This document shows positions 11,111 to 19,339 of a stretch of DNA of 64,000 nucleotides, piece by piece. This DNA comes from Ochrobactrum sp. CGA5 (lineage in GTDB: Bacteria; Pseudomonadota; Alphaproteobacteria; Rhizobiales; Rhizobiaceae), in assembly GCF_006345815.1 (NCBI RefSeq), contig NZ_VCIG01000038.1:310001-374000 (forward strand). The letters are read 5' to 3'. The notes beneath the pieces were generated by a model, which did not search any database, was not told where the DNA came from, and saw only the letters and a program-made list of their open reading frames with translations. Position 1 is the stretch's first letter, and each line of letters begins with the position of its first letter. A program made the position numbers and the translations under genes.

Positions 11111-11875
11111 TTACTTCACAAGCGTAGGGCCAGCCGGGCGCGGCGTGTCGTTCTCGTTCATGATACCGAGACGGCGTGCCACTTCCTGGTAAGCCTCGAC
11201 CAAACCGCCCATATCGCGGCGGAAACGGTCCTTGTCGAGCTTGTCATTGGTTGTGATATCCCAAAGACGCGCGGAGTCTGGAGAGATTTCGTCGGCGACG
11301 ACGATGCGCATCATGTCGCCTTCCCAAAGACGCCCGCATTCCATCTTGAAGTCGACAAGCTGGATGCCGATGCCAAGGAACAGACCAGTCAGGAAATCGT
11401 TGACGCGGATGGCGAGCGCCATGATGTCGTCGATTTCCGGCGGGCTAGCCCAGCCAAAAGCCGTGATATGCTCTTCGGTGACCATCGGGTCATCGAGTGC
11501 GTCGGCTTTGTAGTAGAACTCAATGATCGAGCGCGGCAGAACGGTGCCTTCTTCAAGACCAAGACGCTTGGCCAGCGAACCGGCAGCGATATTGCGCACA
11601 ACCACTTCAAGCGGAATGATTTCCACTTCCTTGATCAGCTGCTCACGCATGTTGAGGCGGCGGATAAAGTGTGTTGGAATACCGATACGGTTGAGCTGGG
11701 TAAAAATATGCTCGGAAATGCGGTTGTTCAGCACGCCTTTTCCGTCGATGACTTCATGCTTCTTCGCATTGAAAGCGGTTGCATCATCTTTGAAAAATTG
11801 GACGAGCGTACCGGGTTCAGGGCCTTCGTAAAGAATCTTGGCCTTGCCCTCGTAAATACGGCGGCGACGGTTCAT
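11111..11875 (-). CDS. purC: SAICAR synthetase PurC
   Basis: PurC ligates aspartate to CAIR using ATP (purine synthesis). The 254-residue product shows the N-terminal [21 protein letters not shown] nucleotide-site segment, the [14 protein letters not shown] signature near residue 90, and the later [13 protein letters not shown] and [12 protein letters not shown] motifs (about 170-215). It heads the leftward purC-purS-purQ run. The upstream 255 bases are shared with the divergent DUF1476 gene. Confidence 0.97.
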   Translation of the reverse strand: MNRRRRIYEGKAKILYEGPEPGTLVQFFKDDATAFNAKKHEVIDGKGVLNNRISEHIFTQLNRIGIPTHFIRRLNMREQLIKEVEIIPLEVVVRNIAAGSLAKRLGLEEGTVLPRSIIEFYYKADALDDPMVTEEHITAFGWASPPEIDDIMALAIRVNDFLTGLFLGIGIQLVDFKMECGRLWEGDMMRIVVADEISPDSARLWDITTNDKLDKDRFRRDMGGLVEAYQEVARRLGIMNENDTPRPAGPTLVK

Positions 11876-12130
11876 GGCTTTTCTCGGATTTCCATATTTA
11901 TGGTGATCGGCTCTAAGCCGCTATTCTCGCGGGCTACCTATAGCAATTGTGGGCTTTTAACAATCCTGCTTTGTGCCCGTTCCCCCGTTTTCGCTGTTTC
12001 TGATGCAAGTTTATGGATGAGTCGCAAGAAAGTACTCTTTAGCTCTTGTATAATCTTGCGCCCCTTGCCAGCTTTAGGCAAGAGAACGAATGACGATCTC
12101 GTCTAACTTGTAAGTCTGGGAGCTTTACGA

Positions 12131-12454
12131 ATGACCACTGGCATGGATGATCGCCGCGACGCTTTTGAAAAGAAATTCGCGCTTGATGCGGAACTGCGCT
12201 TCAAGGCGGAGGCACGCCGCAACAAGCTTCTGGGGCTCTGGGTCGCAGACCAGCTTGGCAAGAAGGATGGGGATGCCGAAGCCTATGCCAAGGAAGTCGT
12301 TGCCGCTGATTTCGAGGAAGCTGGCGACGAGGATGTTTTCCGCAAAGTTCGCGCCGATTTTGATGCTGCAGGCGTAAGCGTTGCAGATGACGTCATCCGC
12401 GAGAAGATGTTAGCTTTCCTTGAAGAGGCAATCCGTCAAGTGAAGCAGGATTGA
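12131..12454 (+). CDS. DUF1476 protein, F1-ATPase inhibitor zeta subunit
   Basis: The 107-residue, highly charged helical product has the DUF1476 start pattern (MDDRRDAFEKKFALD, then LRFKAEARRNKLLGLWVA). In Paracoccus this family is the zeta subunit, which inserts its N-terminal segment into F1 and blocks ATP hydrolysis. The same role is likely here by homology, in the cytoplasm on F1Fo. It is monocistronic and divergent from purC. A short hairpin (CTTGCC at 12064-12069, GGCAAG at 12077-12082) lies in its probable leader. Confidence 0.88.
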   Translation: MTTGMDDRRDAFEKKFALDAELRFKAEARRNKLLGLWVADQLGKKDGDAEAYAKEVVAADFEEAGDEDVFRKVRADFDAAGVSVADDVIREKMLAFLEEAIRQVKQD

Positions 12455-12462
12455 TGAACGTT

Positions 12463-12568
12463 CCGGGGCAGAAGTGCGAGGGGATTTGTCGAATTTGACG
12501 TTTGACGCGAGATTAATATCGGACGCGCATCAAACCTCAAATTCCATCCTCGCTCACTTCTGCCCCGG
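12463..12568. repeat. 106-bp long palindromic element
   Basis: The outer arms CCGGGGCAGAAGTG (12463-12476) and CACTTCTGCCCCGG (12555-12568) are perfectly inverted. They continue inward with a CGAGG/CCTCG match. An inner pair follows: GAATTTGACGTTTGACGCG (12491-12509) and CGCATCAAACCTCAAATTC (12526-12544). Nearly the whole element folds on itself. It fills the gap between DUF1476 and the aldolase gene. Size and structure resemble the roughly 105-bp Bru-RS palindromes described in Brucella, but sequence identity to those could not be checked. Confidence 0.8.
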
Positions 12569-12592
12569 CGCCATGAAATGAAGGAAGTTCGA

Positions 12593-13354
12593 ATGTCGTT
12601 GTCTTCGCGCCTTCGCGCCGGGGAAACTGTGCTTTCCGCATGGTCTTCCCTTCCAGAACCGCTGACGGTCGAAATTCTCGCTCATAGCGCGTTCGATGCC
12701 GTAACGCTCGACATGCAGCATGGAGGTCACGACGAGGCGAGTGTTCTTCGTTCTCTCGGTCTCATCCTGAGCGCTGGAAAGCCGCCAGTCGTGCGCGTTC
12801 CTGTCGGGCGCTTTGACATGGCGAGCCGCGCGCTTGATTTTGGCGCGCAGGCGGTCATTGCTCCGATGATCAACTCGGTCGAGGATGCCCGTCGGTTTGC
12901 GGCCGCAATGAAGTATCCGCCGGTGGGCGAACGTTCGTGGGGCGTGTTCCGGGCCAATGCGGATTATGGTGCGCCGGGTTCCAACGATTATCTGACCACC
13001 GCAAATCATGACACACTTGCCTTCGCGATGATTGAAACGCGCGATGCCTACGATGCGCTGGATGCCATTCTGGATGTTCGCGGTATTGACGGTGTTTTCG
13101 TGGGACCGGCGGATTTTTCCATCGCATGGAGCAATGGGCGTGAGGCCAATCCGAATTCCGATGCGATTGTGGAGCCGATTGGCAATATTGCCCGCAAGGC
13201 CGCTGCGGTCGGGAAGATCGCGGGCATCTATTCACCGTCGCCGGAATTTGCGCGTCGTTATATTCCGCTCGGATTCCGTTTTCTGACGCTCAGCAATGAT
13301 GGCGGTTATATCCGGCTAGCAGCGGAAACGCTGACGAAAGCGGTTCTCGGCTAG
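12593..13354 (+). CDS. HpcH/HpaI aldolase/citrate lyase family protein
   Basis: This is a class II (metal-dependent) pyruvate-type aldolase with a TIM barrel, related to HpaI and GarL, which cleave or form hydroxy-oxo acids. The conserved segments are VTLDMQHG near residue 37, APMINSVEDARRFAAAM, the MIETRDAYDALDAIL metal-binding Glu, and the VFVGPADFS signature with its Asp ligand near residue 175. A Met at 12578 is in frame, but the ATG at 12593 has AAGGAA six bases upstream and is preferred. The natural substrate is not predictable. A terminator follows. Confidence 0.85.
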   Translation: MSLSSRLRAGETVLSAWSSLPEPLTVEILAHSAFDAVTLDMQHGGHDEASVLRSLGLILSAGKPPVVRVPVGRFDMASRALDFGAQAVIAPMINSVEDARRFAAAMKYPPVGERSWGVFRANADYGAPGSNDYLTTANHDTLAFAMIETRDAYDALDAILDVRGIDGVFVGPADFSIAWSNGREANPNSDAIVEPIGNIARKAAAVGKIAGIYSPSPEFARRYIPLGFRFLTLSNDGGYIRLAAETLTKAVLG

Positions 13355-13373
13355 TTTCATCGCGGAATAGGAG

Positions 13374-13405
13374 AAAAAAGGCGGATCCATGGCCCGCCTT
13401 TTTGC
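13374..13405. terminator. Terminator after the aldolase gene
   Basis: An A-run then GGCGG (13380-13384) pairs with CCGCC (13394-13398), followed by TTTTT. It lies between the aldolase gene and the convergent hydrolase gene. Confidence 0.7.
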
Positions 13406-13421
13406 ATGCAATGCGAAAACA

Positions 13422-13988
13422 TCAGTGATGCTTGGGCGCCTGCAGTTGTGTCATGAACTCGGCGAATACCATGGAGCCTTCCGGCCAAGGTCCATGCCCG
13501 GATTCAGAATTGATATGCCCGGATTCACCGGCATCAATCAGCATTGCACCCCAATCCTTGACCACATCCTCCGCAGCTTCGAAGCTGGAAAAAGGGTCAT
13601 TGCGGCTAACCACGGTGATCGTCGGAAACGGCAGGCGTTCACGCGGGTAGGGACCGAACGTCATTAGATGTTTGGGGCGGATTTTGTCGTTTGAAACATC
13701 CGGTGGGGCGACGAAAAAGGCCCCGGCTACCTTGTGCTGGAAATGCGGCAACGCATGAACTGCGGTTGCAACGCCCAGCGAATGCGCGACCAAAACAATT
13801 GGCTTGGTTGCTGCATCGGCGGCCTTGACCACTTCGCCGATCCAGTCTTCGCGAACAGGCTTGGTCCACTCGGCCTGCTGGACACGTCGCGCCGTGGAGA
13901 GTTTGCTTTCCCAACGGGTCTGCCAGTGGTCGGGGCCGGAATTGGTATAGCCGGGGATGATGAGGATATCTGCGTCTTTGACTTTCAT
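13422..13988 (-). CDS. RBBP9/YdeN family alpha/beta hydrolase
   Basis: This is a small serine hydrolase of about 188 residues. The nucleophile motif is VLVAHSLG (Ser near residue 68). A candidate acid lies in VVSRNDPFSS and the C-terminal His in GESGHINSESGHGPWPEG. The N-terminal LIIPGYTNSGPDHWQTRWE is characteristic of the RBBP9/YdeN group. A longer reading uses a TTG at 14024; the ATG at 13988 gives the normal family start. The substrate is unknown; esterase activity is likely. Confidence 0.83.
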   Translation of the reverse strand: MKVKDADILIIPGYTNSGPDHWQTRWESKLSTARRVQQAEWTKPVREDWIGEVVKAADAATKPIVLVAHSLGVATAVHALPHFQHKVAGAFFVAPPDVSNDKIRPKHLMTFGPYPRERLPFPTITVVSRNDPFSSFEAAEDVVKDWGAMLIDAGESGHINSESGHGPWPEGSMVFAEFMTQLQAPKHH

Positions 13989-14155
13989 GGCTTCCCATTT
14001 AGAGAGGCTTGGTAATTTCTTCAAGCCGTGCTTGTTGTATGCTTAGCATGGAAGGTATGCGAATGATGAACAGCCTGTTCGCTGATCGCTATCTTGTGAA
14101 ATGCGCCCCAAATGGTGATGTTTAGGCAAGATTTGAAACGCGACGGAGAAATGAC

Positions 14156-15112
14156 ATGGCAATCAGCAGACGTAAGATCCTCGGCGCTGCCGGGACTGCT
14201 GCAATGGCCAGCATTCTTCCTGTTCGTGCAGAAATGCCGTCGAAGGAGGGCGTCATGACACAGCATTTAAGAGCAGGCGAAATCGACGCCGAACGTCCGG
14301 TTGCTCCGCTTCCATTCGCAATGACCACCCCAATGCGTGTGGCACGTGTTGGCCTGAGGGCACGCGACGCCGAAACATTGGCTGAGTATTATCGTGACGT
14401 CGTGGGCTTGCGCGAGATGACACGCCGTGGCGCATCGATTGTATTAGGTGCTGGCGACCGCGAACTGATGGAGATTGAGCAGTTTTCAGCCGCCAAACCG
14501 GATGATCCCCGCAGCGCCGGCCTATATCACACCGCGTTCCTGCTGCCGACCCGTGGCGATCTCGCGCGCTGGTCGCGCCGCGCCATCGACAAGCAGTTGG
14601 CGGTCAGCGGTGCATCGGATCACAAGGTGAGCGAAGCAATCTATTTGACCGACCCGGAAGGCAACGGCATCGAAATCTATTCAGACCGTCCCAACGATGA
14701 GTGGCAATGGAATGGCGACCGCGTTGCAATGAGCACTGATCCGCTCGATGTCGGAAATCTGCTCGATGTCATCAACCGCGAGGGTGGAGAATGGGACGGC
14801 GCGCCACAGAACACCGTGGTTGGTCATGTACATCTGCGCGTCGGTAATGCCCAGGAAGCAGAAACCTTCTGGCACAGCGAACTCGGCCTCGAAACCGTGC
14901 AAACCTATGGTGATCGGGCAGTGTTCATGTCCACCGGGCGCTACCATCACCATATCGCTGCCAATGCCTGGCAGAGCGCCGGTGCGGGCAAGCGTGATGA
15001 GGATCGGACCGGCCTCGGCTGGATTGAGCTGGAAGACACGCGTGGTGGCAATAACAGCACTTTCGTGGACCCATGGGGCAACGTGGTCAACACGGTCAAG
15101 ACCAAGGCGTAA
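14156..15112 (+). CDS. VOC family (glyoxalase/extradiol dioxygenase-like) protein, dual start candidate
   Basis: The 318-residue product contains two vicinal-oxygen-chelate domains (about residues 60-180 and 205-315), resembling the CatE type of catechol 2,3-dioxygenase. Candidate metal ligands are the His of the RVGLRARD/LYHTAFLL region, VVGHVHLRV near 220 and the late Glu in GWIELEDTRGG. The first 25 residues look like a twin-arginine signal (SRRKILGAAG, small hydrophobic core, PVRA). However, an internal ATG at 14255 follows a near-perfect AAGGAGGG ribosome site and would give a cytoplasmic 285-residue form. The 14156 ATG has GGAG 7 bases upstream. Activity is unproven. Confidence 0.8.
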   Translation: MAISRRKILGAAGTAAMASILPVRAEMPSKEGVMTQHLRAGEIDAERPVAPLPFAMTTPMRVARVGLRARDAETLAEYYRDVVGLREMTRRGASIVLGAGDRELMEIEQFSAAKPDDPRSAGLYHTAFLLPTRGDLARWSRRAIDKQLAVSGASDHKVSEAIYLTDPEGNGIEIYSDRPNDEWQWNGDRVAMSTDPLDVGNLLDVINREGGEWDGAPQNTVVGHVHLRVGNAQEAETFWHSELGLETVQTYGDRAVFMSTGRYHHHIAANAWQSAGAGKRDEDRTGLGWIELEDTRGGNNSTFVDPWGNVVNTVKTKA

Positions 15113-15132
15113 CCAGCCGATCTTCAGAATGT

Positions 15133-15171
15133 AAAAAAGCCCCATGTTTTCATAAACATGGGGCTTTTTTC
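15133..15171. terminator. Strong bidirectional terminator
   Basis: A perfect stem AGCCCCATGTTT/AAACATGGGGCT with a short loop is flanked by A6 on the left and T6 on the right. It separates the VOC gene from the convergent purB. Confidence 0.9.
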
Positions 15172-15234
15172 GGATTCAAATTATGAACCAATTAAAGGGT
15201 GCAGCGCAGATTTTGGTTATGGTGAGCCGAAATC

Positions 15235-16536
15235 TCAACCGAAGACGCGCTTGAAAATCGTGTCCACATGCTTGGTGTGATAGCCGAGATCGAACTTCTC
15301 GCGGATCTGTTCTTCGGAAAGAGCCGCACGTACTTCCGCGTCAGCCAGCAACTCCTCAAGGAAGTCGGCACCCTGTTCCCAGACCTTCATAGCATTCCGC
15401 TGCACGAGACGATAAGCGTCTTCACGCGACACGCCTGCTTGCGTGAGTGCCAGAAGCACACGCTGGGAGTGCACCAGACCACGGAACTTATTCATGTTTT
15501 TAAGCATGTTGTCCGGGTAAATGACCAGCTTTTCAATCACGCCAGCCAAGCGGTTGAGCGCGAAGTCGAGCGTGATGGTGGTGTCCGGGCCGATCGCACG
15601 TTCGACGCTGGAATGCGAAATATCGCGTTCATGCCAGAGAGCCACGTTTTCCATCGCAGGCGTTACCGACATGCGCACCAGACGGGCGAGGCCGGTCAGG
15701 TTTTCGGTCAGAACCGGATTGCGCTTGTGCGGCATGGCAGACGAGCCCTTCTGGCCCGGCGAAAAGAATTCTTCGGCTTCCAGAACTTCCGTGCGCTGCA
15801 TGTGGCGGATTTCGATGGCGATGTTTTCCATCGAAGATGCAATGACGCCGAGTGTCGCAAAGAACATGGCATGGCGGTCACGCGGGATCACCTGCGTCGA
15901 CACCGGTTCTGCTTCAAGGCCGAGTTTTGCGCAGACATATTCTTCTACACGCGGGTCAATATTGGCGAACGTGCCGACAGCGCCGGAAATGGCGCCGGTT
16001 GCGATTTCCGCACGGGCGGCAACGAGGCGGGCGCGACCACGCGCCATTTCGGCATAGAAGCGCGCAAAGGTGAGGCCCATCGTCGTCGGTTCGGCATGGA
16101 TGCCATGGCTGCGACCGATGCGGACCGTATCCTTGTGTTCAAAAGCGCGCTTCTTGAGTGCTTCCAGAACGCGATCCATGTCAGCAAGCAGCAGATCGGC
16201 AGCGCGTACAAGCTGGACATTGAGCGTGGTGTCCAACACGTCCGAGGAGGTCATGCCCTGATGCACAAAACGGCTGTCCGGGCCGATGAATTCGGCCAGA
16301 TGCGTCAGGAAGGCAATAACGTCGTGCTTGGTGACGGCTTCGATTTCGTCGATGCGGGCGACGTCGAATTTCGCCACGCTACCTTTTTCCCAAATGGTCT
16401 TTGCTGCTTCCTTCGGGATGACACCGAGTTGCGCGAGTGCCTCACAGGCATAGGCTTCGATCTCGAACCAGATGCGAAACTTCGTTTCGGGCGACCAGAT
16501 GGCGACCATTTCAGGCCGGGAATAGCGCGGGATCAT
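15235..16536 (-). CDS. purB: Adenylosuccinate lyase PurB
   Basis: PurB catalyses two fumarate-releasing steps in purine synthesis (SAICAR to AICAR, adenylosuccinate to AMP). The 433-residue product has the fumarase/aspartase superfamily signature GSSAMPHKRNPV near residue 262. It also has the TSSDVLDT segment near 95 and the GRSHGIHAEPTTMGL His motif near 140. It lies 26 bases downstream of rpe on the same strand and is likely co-transcribed with it. A bidirectional terminator follows. Confidence 0.97.
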   Translation of the reverse strand: MIPRYSRPEMVAIWSPETKFRIWFEIEAYACEALAQLGVIPKEAAKTIWEKGSVAKFDVARIDEIEAVTKHDVIAFLTHLAEFIGPDSRFVHQGMTSSDVLDTTLNVQLVRAADLLLADMDRVLEALKKRAFEHKDTVRIGRSHGIHAEPTTMGLTFARFYAEMARGRARLVAARAEIATGAISGAVGTFANIDPRVEEYVCAKLGLEAEPVSTQVIPRDRHAMFFATLGVIASSMENIAIEIRHMQRTEVLEAEEFFSPGQKGSSAMPHKRNPVLTENLTGLARLVRMSVTPAMENVALWHERDISHSSVERAIGPDTTITLDFALNRLAGVIEKLVIYPDNMLKNMNKFRGLVHSQRVLLALTQAGVSREDAYRLVQRNAMKVWEQGADFLEELLADAEVRAALSEEQIREKFDLGYHTKHVDTIFKRVFG

Positions 16537-16562
16537 GGGTGCATCCTGTAGAAAGTGGGAGT

Positions 16563-17240
16563 TTAACGATTGCGGGCAGCTTCAGCCGCGGCACGAATGG
16601 CGTCGATATTGGCGCGGTAGCTCTCGACCGAATTACCCTTGTAAACTGCCGAACCGGCTACGAGAATGTTGGCCCCAGCAGCAACAACAGAGCCTGCGGT
16701 TTCCGGCGTGATGCCGCCGTCAACTTCAATGTCGATAGGACGGTCGCCAACCATTTCGCGGACGCGCTTGATTTTTTCGAGCATTGGCTCAATGAATTTC
16801 TGGCCACCAAAACCGGGATTTACGGTCATGACGAGAACGAGATCGACATCTTCGATAACGTTCGTCAGCGCCTCGGCAGGTGTTGCCGGGTTCAGCGCCA
16901 GACCGGCCTTCTTGCCCAGAGCGCGGATCGATTGCAGCGAACGGTGCGTGTGTGGACCGGCTTCGGCGTGGATTGTAATGAGATCGCAACCGGCGTCAGC
17001 AAACGGTGCCAAATAGGGATCGCAAGGCGCAATCATCAGATGCGCATCGAAGAATGCCTTGGTGCGCGGGCGGATTGCCTTCACCACCTGCGGGCCGAAA
17101 GTGATATTCGGCACAAAATGGCCATCCATGACGTCTATATGCACCCAGTCGGCACCGGCTTCCAGCACAGCGTCGACTTCTTCGCCAAGACGGGCGAAGT
17201 CGGCAGAAAGGATGGACGGGGCGATGGCGATGGGGCGCAT
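16563..17240 (-). CDS. rpe: Ribulose-phosphate 3-epimerase
   Basis: Rpe interconverts ribulose 5-phosphate and xylulose 5-phosphate in the pentose phosphate pathway. The 225-residue TIM-barrel product carries the catalytic and metal motifs [29 protein letters not shown] near residue 33, [12 protein letters not shown] near 140 and [10 protein letters not shown] near 175. It sits between lpxXL (50-base gap) and purB (26-base gap), all leftward. A link to purine supply through ribose phosphate is plausible but inferred. Confidence 0.96.
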   Translation of the reverse strand: MRPIAIAPSILSADFARLGEEVDAVLEAGADWVHIDVMDGHFVPNITFGPQVVKAIRPRTKAFFDAHLMIAPCDPYLAPFADAGCDLITIHAEAGPHTHRSLQSIRALGKKAGLALNPATPAEALTNVIEDVDLVLVMTVNPGFGGQKFIEPMLEKIKRVREMVGDRPIDIEVDGGITPETAGSVVAAGANILVAGSAVYKGNSVESYRANIDAIRAAAEAARNR

Positions 17241-17290
17241 GGTTGTCTCCTTGGCAGTTCGATGCCCGTATCACATGAAAGCGGTGAATC

Positions 17291-18229
17291 CTATCCCCAG
17301 CGCTTATGGAACCACATCCACTGGCCGGGATATTCGCGCACCCATGCCTCGACGGTATCGTTCAGAAGCTGTGCTGTTGCGGCAACATCAATCTCGCCTT
17401 TGTCGTCACGTGGCAATTCCATGCGCTCATAGAGTTCGAGGCGGTAACGCCCGCCGGGAAGGCGGATACAGCGCGCCGGGTAGACGTCGCAATCATATTG
17501 CCGTGCAAGCTTGGCCAACAACGGGTTGGTCTTCACCGGACGATTGAAGAAGGTGGAAGGCACGCCGCGGCGGAATTTCTGATCCACCAGCATTCCCACA
17601 TTGCCGCCTTCATCGAGAATATGCGCAAGCGACCAGGCCGCACCGGCTTTCGACGGCACCAGATGCCCCATATTGGTGCGACGAGCTTTCAGAACCTTGT
17701 CGGCGATATAGGGATTGTTAGGCGGACGGAAGAGAGCCGTGACGTTCAGACCGAACGTCGCGGCGCAGATCGGCAGAAGCTCAAAATTACCGGTATGGGC
17801 GGTGAAGAATATATGCGGTTTCTTCTCGTCGCGCAGGCGTTCAAAAATCGGAATACCTTCTACCTCGACCAATCCTGGCGTCGTGGAATAGGGATCGAAA
17901 TCGAAAACGGCGTCGAGGAAGATATATTCCGCGAAGAGGCGCGCCATCGAATCCCACATTTCGCGGGCGATACCTTCAATTTCCGCGTCGCTTTTCTCTG
18001 GATAGGCCTGACGCAGATTATCGGTGGCGACCTTGTGGCGCGGCGTCAGCGGCCCGACCAGGCGGGCCACCTTAGCCGAAAAGCTGATTGCTGCCTTCGC
18101 CGGGAAAAGGCGCAGTAGTCCAAGCAGCAGAAACACGGCCTGTGCCCAGAGCCAGTAGTTGAACTGCTTCAGCTTGCGGGTCCAGCGGAAGAGCAGAAGT
18201 TTCAGCTTGAACATCATGGACGTGGGCAA
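17291..18229 (-). CDS. lpxXL: Lipid A VLCFA acyltransferase LpxXL (LpxL/HtrB family)
   Basis: This is a membrane-associated acyltransferase that transfers the very-long-chain hydroxy fatty acid from AcpXL to lipid A. The 312-residue product has an N-terminal hydrophobic anchor (about residues 25-50). The LpxL-type catalytic H-x4-E motif is present as HTGNFE near residue 142. A later GMLVDQKFRRGVPSTFFNRP segment matches the family. It is the last gene of the acpXL cluster and starts one base after the dehydrogenase stop. That context, rather than motifs alone, separates it from the housekeeping LpxL/LpxM enzymes. Confidence 0.88.
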   Translation of the reverse strand: MPTSMMFKLKLLLFRWTRKLKQFNYWLWAQAVFLLLGLLRLFPAKAAISFSAKVARLVGPLTPRHKVATDNLRQAYPEKSDAEIEGIAREMWDSMARLFAEYIFLDAVFDFDPYSTTPGLVEVEGIPIFERLRDEKKPHIFFTAHTGNFELLPICAATFGLNVTALFRPPNNPYIADKVLKARRTNMGHLVPSKAGAAWSLAHILDEGGNVGMLVDQKFRRGVPSTFFNRPVKTNPLLAKLARQYDCDVYPARCIRLPGGRYRLELYERMELPRDDKGEIDVAATAQLLNDTVEAWVREYPGQWMWFHKRWG

Positions 18230-18230
18230 C

Positions 18231-19259
18231 TCAGTCGATCTCGAGAATGATCTTGCCGAAGACGTCGCGACCTTCCATGCGCTTCAAAGCCGTATCGATA
18301 TCATTGAAGCCGACGACAGTGTCGATGACCGGATGTACGATGCCGCGTGCCATCTTCTGCATGGCGTCAGCCATGTTTTCCATGCGGCAACCAAACGAAC
18401 CGAGGATCTTGAGCTGCTGCTGGAAAAGTTGCATCAGGTTCATGCTCGTGGAAACGCCTGAGGTCGAACCACAGGTGACAAGACGCGCGCCGCGTTTCAT
18501 GCACAGCATCGAACCGGCCCAAGTGTCCGCGCCCACATGCTCGAACACCACGTCCACGCCCTTCTTCTTGGTCAGCTTGCGCACCACGCCCTCGAAACGG
18601 TCTTCACGATAATTGATGACGTGATCGGCACCGAGCGCCTTGGCTTTCTCGATCTTGTCATTGGAACCGACTGTCGTGATGACGGTACAGCCCATTTTCT
18701 TGGCAAGCTGGATGGCGGCTGACCCGATGCCAGAACCGCCGGCTTGAACGAGCACTGTTTCGCCGGGTTCCAGCTTGGCATTGTCGAACAGCATATGCTC
18801 GACCGTACCGAAGGTTACAGGCGCAACGGCTGCGCCGATGGCGTCCACACCGCGAGGTGCTGGAACGAGCAAGCGGGCAGGCAGGTTTACGGCTTCGCAA
18901 GCAAAGCCGTCCAGATGGAAACCATGCACGCCGCCGACATGCTCGCACAGATTGTCACGGCCTTCGCGGCAGGCACGGCAAAGTCCACAGGTCCGTGCGC
19001 CATAGATCGAGACGAGCTGGCCGGGTAGGAGATTGGAAACGCCGGGACCTACGGCATCGACCACACCAGAAGCTTCCGCGCCGATAACCAGCGGCATCTT
19101 GCGCTTGGCAAACGCCATACCGCGCCAGCCCCACACGTCAATGTGGTTGAGCGCTACAGCCTTGATCTTCACCGTCACCTCGCCAATGCCAGGGGCAGGC
19201 GGCGGCGCGATATCGGTGATTTCGAGGCGGCGGTCATCAAGAAGCTGCAAGGCGCGCAT
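18231..19259 (-). CDS. Zn-dependent alcohol dehydrogenase of the acpXL cluster
   Basis: This is a medium-chain dehydrogenase/reductase of about 342 residues. It has a GroES-like N-terminus with a structural zinc set (CGLCRACREGRDNLC near residue 95) and a Rossmann segment VQAGGSGIGSAAIQLAKKMG near 170. In rhizobial VLCFA clusters this position is held by adh2XL, presumed to act in elongation or redox handling of the acyl chain. Its reaction is not established. The frame opens at 19313, but the ATG at 19259 has GAAGAGGA upstream and gives the normal start. Confidence 0.82.
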   Translation of the reverse strand: MRALQLLDDRRLEITDIAPPPAPGIGEVTVKIKAVALNHIDVWGWRGMAFAKRKMPLVIGAEASGVVDAVGPGVSNLLPGQLVSIYGARTCGLCRACREGRDNLCEHVGGVHGFHLDGFACEAVNLPARLLVPAPRGVDAIGAAVAPVTFGTVEHMLFDNAKLEPGETVLVQAGGSGIGSAAIQLAKKMGCTVITTVGSNDKIEKAKALGADHVINYREDRFEGVVRKLTKKKGVDVVFEHVGADTWAGSMLCMKRGARLVTCGSTSGVSTSMNLMQLFQQQLKILGSFGCRMENMADAMQKMARGIVHPVIDTVVGFNDIDTALKRMEGRDVFGKIILEID

Positions 19260-19278
19260 GAAGTAATCCTCTTCAAGA

Positions 19279-19314
19279 CATAATCCCGGAAACGGTGAAC
19301 CGTCCGGGATCATG
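19279..19314. repeat. Dispersed REP-like palindromic repeat, copy 3
   Basis: CATAATCCCGG (19279-19289) and CCGGGATCATG (19304-19314) are inverted with one mismatch. The element lies in the gap between fabF1 and the dehydrogenase gene, inside the presumed acpXL operon. Confidence 0.6.
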
Positions 19315-19339
19315 GGAAAATTCGTATTAGCCGGACCGA

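Noticed and set aside
15268-16551. 427-codon plus-strand frame antisense to purB
   Set aside because: It lies fully opposite a conserved enzyme gene; its His/Arg/Phe-rich composition is typical of an antisense frame.
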